Origin: Stenotrophomonas indicatrix
GTDB taxonomy: Bacteria > Pseudomonadota > Gammaproteobacteria > Xanthomonadales > Xanthomonadaceae
Length of the DNA stretch: 64,000 nt
Reading direction: 5' to 3'
Assembly: GCA_041545745.1 (NCBI GenBank)
Contig: CP168152.1
Span: forward strand, 2,726,001-2,790,000
A program made the translations under genes and the position numbers. Shown in pieces: positions 60,432 to 64,000 of this stretch. Every line of letters starts with the position of its first letter. Position 1 is the stretch's first letter. Below the pieces are notes generated by a model. The model was given only the letters and a program-made list of their open reading frames with translations, did no database searches and was not told the DNA's origin.

Positions 60432-61085
60432 ATGAACAATCCAAGCAATCCCCCTACTTCCATCCAAGACTACGCCAAGCGGACTGCGGGAACCTTGAAT
60501 GCCGCAGGCGTGCTCGCCAACCGCCTTAGCCTGCCAGCTGGCCTGCCAGACAAATATATGGTGGCATGGACGCTGCTCAGGGTCTCATTCGATCATGCTG
60601 CGAGCATCAATTCGCTCCTCTATCACCATGGCATCGAACTGTCCGGATCAGCATTTGCACTACTCCGGCCAATGAATGAGGCACTCAAACGAGGCGCCTG
60701 GATTGCACTCTGCGCGACGGACGACCAAGTCCAAACGTTCATCACAAAAGACAAGCCCCCCAAAGTCAATCTCGCCGAACAGATCGAACAGGTCCCGCCC
60801 TTTAATGAGTTCCCTTTGTTTAGCAAACAGCACGCAAATGCCTGGGACAAGTTCCATAGCTTTACGCACGCAGGAAGCCAGATGGTTGGTGCCTATACGC
60901 AGCGGGAGAGCGTCGGCCCCGCGGTCCCGCCGGAGCTCATCATCGAAGTGCTGAACCACGCTGAAGCCATTGCGATGATGGTGGTCCAGATTATGGTAAT
61001 GATTGCTGGAGATTTTGACCCAGACCTCGCGCATGCTGTTCTCGGGGAGCTTAACGAGATCATCCCGACTGCGAAAAGGCCGTAG
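60432..61085 (+). CDS. Hypothetical protein, DUF6988-like
   Basis: A 217-residue soluble, helical protein. It contains ELSGSAFALLRPMNEALKRG, AWIALCATDDQVQTF, WDKFHSFTHAGSQMVGAYTQ and EAIAMMVVQIMVMIAGDFDP. The style matches small uncharacterized proteins (DUF6988-like) with a conserved R-P-x-x-E and F-x-H region, which recalls HEPN-type helices. The assignment is tentative. A GGCGGTGAA stretch precedes ATG 60432. Confidence 0.6.
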   Translation: MNNPSNPPTSIQDYAKRTAGTLNAAGVLANRLSLPAGLPDKYMVAWTLLRVSFDHAASINSLLYHHGIELSGSAFALLRPMNEALKRGAWIALCATDDQVQTFITKDKPPKVNLAEQIEQVPPFNEFPLFSKQHANAWDKFHSFTHAGSQMVGAYTQRESVGPAVPPELIIEVLNHAEAIAMMVVQIMVMIAGDFDPDLAHAVLGELNEIIPTAKRP

Positions 61086-61420
61086 GAAAGCTGAGGGTAG
61101 CCCTCGTGGGCGGGAACAGCTCCCAGCTGCAAACGCTCACTGACGTCGCCCTTCCAAGCCAAGACAGCATGGGGTGGCAGTGTAAGAAGAGCCGATTTAT
61201 ACCTGCTGGCATCCGGAATGGAAGCGATCCTGCCGCTTCCTAGCGTGAAAGCCAACTACCAGCTGCTAAGCCACGCACTCGCCATCTCAAGCCAACGCCG
61301 CTCTGAGGCGCACCCCATCCCCAATCAACCGAACCATTCCATTCTGGTCTGTGCGCCTGAGCAGCCAACGCGTGACCAATGTATGCTCGGGGTTCTGGAT
61401 TCGCCCATAAAGGACCAAGC
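61086..61420. other. Intergenic region without a recognised gene
   Basis: About 335 bases between two plus-strand genes. Nothing coding or repetitive was recognised. Confidence 0.4.
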
Positions 61421-61900
61421 ATGTTCACATCGGAGCAAACTGAACGCATCAAGGAAGTTCAAGCCATCCTTCTCTTTCCGCTCGATAAGCCCTATCAATT
61501 TCTTTCGACACGCATGCTGGCCTGGGATTACACAGCCTTTCAGACGGCACTGACGATCTCATGGCTGATCAAAGGGCGGCGCGAAGGACAATGGGTGGAA
61601 AATACAGAAGCGCTGGCATCTATTTCAGACCAGCTAGACTTCGATGAGCACCCCGCGGAATATTTAAGCGTGATCGAAAATTATCTATCCTCTTTGGGGC
61701 TCGACGACTACAGAGATGTTTCGCTCCCGAATGACTGGCCTTCATATGGTGAGGATAATGCGTTCGACCCCGACTCGATCTCCCAGAAAGTCTCAGATTT
61801 TGCCTCAACACTAATTAATGCCAAGTCTGAGGATACGCTGGAGAATTCGAACAAAGTGCCTCGGCCCCGCTCGCCATGGAGTTCTACACCCGGCAGATAA
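61421..61900 (+). CDS. Hypothetical acidic protein
   Basis: A 159-residue soluble acidic protein starting MFTSEQTERIKEVQAILLFP, with many Asp and Glu and no signal peptide. AGGA precedes the start. Its 3' end overlaps the ankyrin-like gene on the opposite strand by 17 bases, a tail-to-tail overlap. No family is recognised. Confidence 0.6.
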   Translation: MFTSEQTERIKEVQAILLFPLDKPYQFLSTRMLAWDYTAFQTALTISWLIKGRREGQWVENTEALASISDQLDFDEHPAEYLSVIENYLSSLGLDDYRDVSLPNDWPSYGEDNAFDPDSISQKVSDFASTLINAKSEDTLENSNKVPRPRSPWSSTPGR

Positions 61901-62699
61901 AGGGCACTTTTGGGTTAACCGGGGGCGTGCTGTGCAACAAAAGTGAGCGCGCCAGCCAAGCTTCCATCTGGGCCATCTCACGGCCATAGTATCGCTCGAT
62001 ATAAGCTTTACCTTCGTCGTTGAGATAGCGCCAGGTTACGGCTGCGCACTCCCAGTGCCCCGTCAGGAGTGCTGCGCGCATTGCGTATGCCGCATTAGGG
62101 ATCAGAGATCTCTCAAGGATCGCTTGGCTTAGGTGAGCGTCGCCCGTCCTGTTCGTTATAGAAAGGAGCCCTATAAAGGCTCGCTGATCATCCGACTGTG
62201 TGGAGAGAGCAACGCGAACCAGGACTCTCGCCGTAGTGCGATGACCCCACGGCAACGCCAGTGCAGCTCCTCTCGAGCAAAATCGAGCGACATCTGGCAG
62301 TCCTATGCGAAGCAGCAACAAAGCCAGGCGCGTGTGACCTCTCTCGGCGGCCAAGAGAAACGCGCGCTCCATCCTCCAGGACGTGCTCGCTCGGCCAATA
62401 AGCACTTGCACAGCTTCCAGGAAACCGCCCTCGCAGGCCTCGGTGAGCGCTCGATCACAGCGGGCAGCCTCGTGTAACTGATCAAGCATCTCAATAAGCG
62501 CCGCGAGGTCACGCCGTTTGACTGCCCGTAGAGGCGTATCGAATTGATGGTTGGCTAGACAGCGAGTCGCGCGCGACCTTAGAGCCTTAGCATGTGTGCC
62601 GGAGGTCCGGACGATAGATGGCATACCAACCGTAAGTCCCTCGACGAAAGGCAGACGAGCAGGACTGCAATGGCATTGTTTAAAGACGGTGTAGTTCAT
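61884..62699 (-). CDS. Ankyrin-repeat-like protein
   Basis: A 271-residue protein with helix pairs in the style of ankyrin repeats: DTPLRAVKRRDLAALIEMLD, DRALTEACEGGFLEAVQVLI, ERAFLLAAERGHTRLALLLL, then less regular units. The A..G....V..L pattern is present but degenerate. Such repeats bind proteins. The start at 62699 (MNYTVFKQCH) has AGGAG upstream. It could be an adaptor within the defence-type cluster, which is a guess. Confidence 0.65.
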   Translation of the reverse strand: MNYTVFKQCHCSPARLPFVEGLTVGMPSIVRTSGTHAKALRSRATRCLANHQFDTPLRAVKRRDLAALIEMLDQLHEAARCDRALTEACEGGFLEAVQVLIGRASTSWRMERAFLLAAERGHTRLALLLLRIGLPDVARFCSRGAALALPWGHRTTARVLVRVALSTQSDDQRAFIGLLSITNRTGDAHLSQAILERSLIPNAAYAMRAALLTGHWECAAVTWRYLNDEGKAYIERYYGREMAQMEAWLARSLLLHSTPPVNPKVPFICRV

Positions 62700-63266
62700 G
62701 GTGTGCTCCTGCCACCAACCTAGCGCCTGGTCAGTGGCTGTCAACATTCCCTCTCCGTGACAGGAGACGGTTGACGCACCCGCCAGGCGCTTACGCCTTG
62801 GGCTTGAGTCAGGCTACTTAGGAACGACCGCCAGCCACCGGCCCTAGCGCTTGTTTTGTCTCAAAATCGCAAGACCACCGCCGTAGATCTCGCTCGGCTT
62901 GAAGCGCTCCGATTTCAGATTGCCTAACTGCCTTCTTAAGTAGATTCACTTTAGGCAAATGGGCTGCGATTTATCCGCCATTCATTTTGATAATGTGATT
63001 TATGTCTCTATTTCCTAGCATTTTTACATTTAAAACACTACACGCGCATATATGGTTTCGACCGAATAGGCATCATCGGAAGCCATGGCGCATATAACCT
63101 TCAACCAAAGAATAAGACAAAACTCACCACGCAACTCTCGACATTTTCGAGACACATTTTTGCATTGCCTAAGTCGTCCTTGAACTCGAAATTCCTGCCA
63201 TGATTTTGGATTGACATAAATCTGAGCCACCTTATCAAAGATCTACCTTCTGCAATTGGATCGTAG
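62700..63266. other. AT-rich intergenic region before the integrase gene
   Basis: About 565 bases, strongly AT-rich from about 62930. A 66-codon minus-strand frame exists at 63030-63230 but has weak coding character. The integrase promoter and possibly its attachment site should lie here, but none was identified. Confidence 0.45.
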
Positions 63267-64000
63267 ATGCACTTTCAACACCCTCAACTTAATCACTATC
63301 TACAAAAGCCTACGGGCCAGCTCTATATCCGCAGCATACGTATCGGCAACGTCGAATTTGGCGATATGGTGATTCAAGATCGCGCAGGCGCGCTTCATCT
63401 GCAGGACCTGGTTCAAGCAACCTACGACCACAGTGAGAAGATCCGCCGGCTACGGCGAAACGGCACCCGCTATCCGGAGCCCCTGCCCTTGGCCACCCCC
63501 GCCAGGCTTCTTTCAGAAGAGGTCGACGACTTCCTCAAAGACAAGGAACGGCAGAACCTTCGCACCACCACCATCGATGCCTACCAGCGGACGCTTGCCA
63601 TTCTGCAACGAGTGACCGGCAACACTTCTGCCTCTCGGATCGATCACACGCACATCTATCAGATGTGGGATCTGCTGCGCTGGGCGCCTCATGACTTCAT
63701 GACAAACCCTGCCTGTAGGGGCTTAACTCCTGAACTACTGATCGCCCAGGGCCAGAGCCAAGGACGACCGCAGCTGGCCAACTCCACCCTTGAGCTCCAT
63801 CGCCGCTTCCTTGCCTCCTTCTTCAACACCCTAGTCAAAGCCCGCGCCATTCCTCACTCACCAATGGATGCGTTCAAGCCAGCACGAGAAGAGCTTTTGG
63901 TCGATCAAGATGAGCCCGACCGCCTGCTCTCCACTGAGGAGGTCCAGAAGATATTTGACCCCGAGACATTCCTCCCTTGGCCAGGAAGTACCCGCACAGA
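63267..64000 (+). CDS. Tyrosine-recombinase integrase (3' end outside window)
   Basis: The frame from ATG 63267 is open to the right edge, about 244 residues. It shows a DUF3596-like or Arm-type N-terminal region, then an N-terminal SAM-like core-binding domain (LRTTTIDAYQRTLAILQRVT, STLELHRRFLASFFNTLVKA) and the start of the catalytic domain (DRLLSTEEVQKIFDPETFLP). The catalytic Arg-His-Arg-Tyr residues lie beyond the window. It is probably the integrase of this or the next element. Confidence 0.8.
   Translation, partial: MHFQHPQLNHYLQKPTGQLYIRSIRIGNVEFGDMVIQDRAGALHLQDLVQATYDHSEKIRRLRRNGTRYPEPLPLATPARLLSEEVDDFLKDKERQNLRTTTIDAYQRTLAILQRVTGNTSASRIDHTHIYQMWDLLRWAPHDFMTNPACRGLTPELLIAQGQSQGRPQLANSTLELHRRFLASFFNTLVKARAIPHSPMDAFKPAREELLVDQDEPDRLLSTEEVQKIFDPETFLPWPGSTRT

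Noticed and set aside
63030..63230. 66-codon minus-strand frame before the integrase
   Set aside because: Lies in AT-rich intergenic DNA with weak coding character; could not be supported.

Overview
The window looks like a Stenotrophomonas (S. maltophilia complex) chromosome, or a close Xanthomonadaceae relative. The basis is the gene order virD4-virB7-B8-B9-B10-B11-B1-B2-B3-B4 with a large VirB7, a nearby XVIPCD effector with a lipoprotein partner, and GC-rich, Xanthomonad-like core genes. No rRNA or intact tRNA was seen, so the genus is inferred from gene content only.

Positions 1-10,800 (minus strand) hold most of a Xanthomonadales-type, bacteria-killing type IV secretion system (X-T4SS). 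virB4 runs off the left edge, so virB5 and virB6 should lie outside the window. Positions 10,900-23,400 (mostly plus strand) are ordinary core genes: an HD hydrolase, an MFS exporter, a TonB siderophore receptor with a probable Fur box, an OmpR-type two-component system, a MacAB efflux pump and small exported proteins. At 23,435-25,643 lies a probable T4SS effector with a C-terminal XVIPCD and its lipoprotein immunity protein, the likely cargo of the system at the left end.

Positions 25,800-43,200 are a patchwork of rearranged accessory DNA. It contains an IS3-family element that truncates a gene, a large autotransporter, an NmrA/HxlR pair, broken SRAP (YedK-like) peptidase genes interleaved with two paralogous secreted DUF5648-like proteins, and a decayed prophage. 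In the prophage, tail genes are fused to half a methyltransferase, and an AlpA gene sits beside a tRNA-Ser-like attachment remnant.

Positions 43,200-64,000 are a lower-GC mobilizable or defence-type island. It carries a ribbon-helix-helix regulator with a clear operator, an H-NS-like protein, a MOBQ (MobA/MobL) relaxase with a candidate RSF1010-like oriT, and a second relaxase-like protein with a damaged metal triad. It also has a DUF4062 protein, three tiny conserved genes, a candidate structured RNA, an XRE/ImmA pair, a HEPN-LOTUS protein, a SIR2-like DUF4917 protein, several proteins of unknown function, and the start of a tyrosine integrase at the right edge.

The most interesting parts are the effector/immunity pair, the RNA candidate, the HEPN-LOTUS and SIR2-like pair, the degenerate second relaxase, and the repeated SRAP-fragment/DUF5648 modules.
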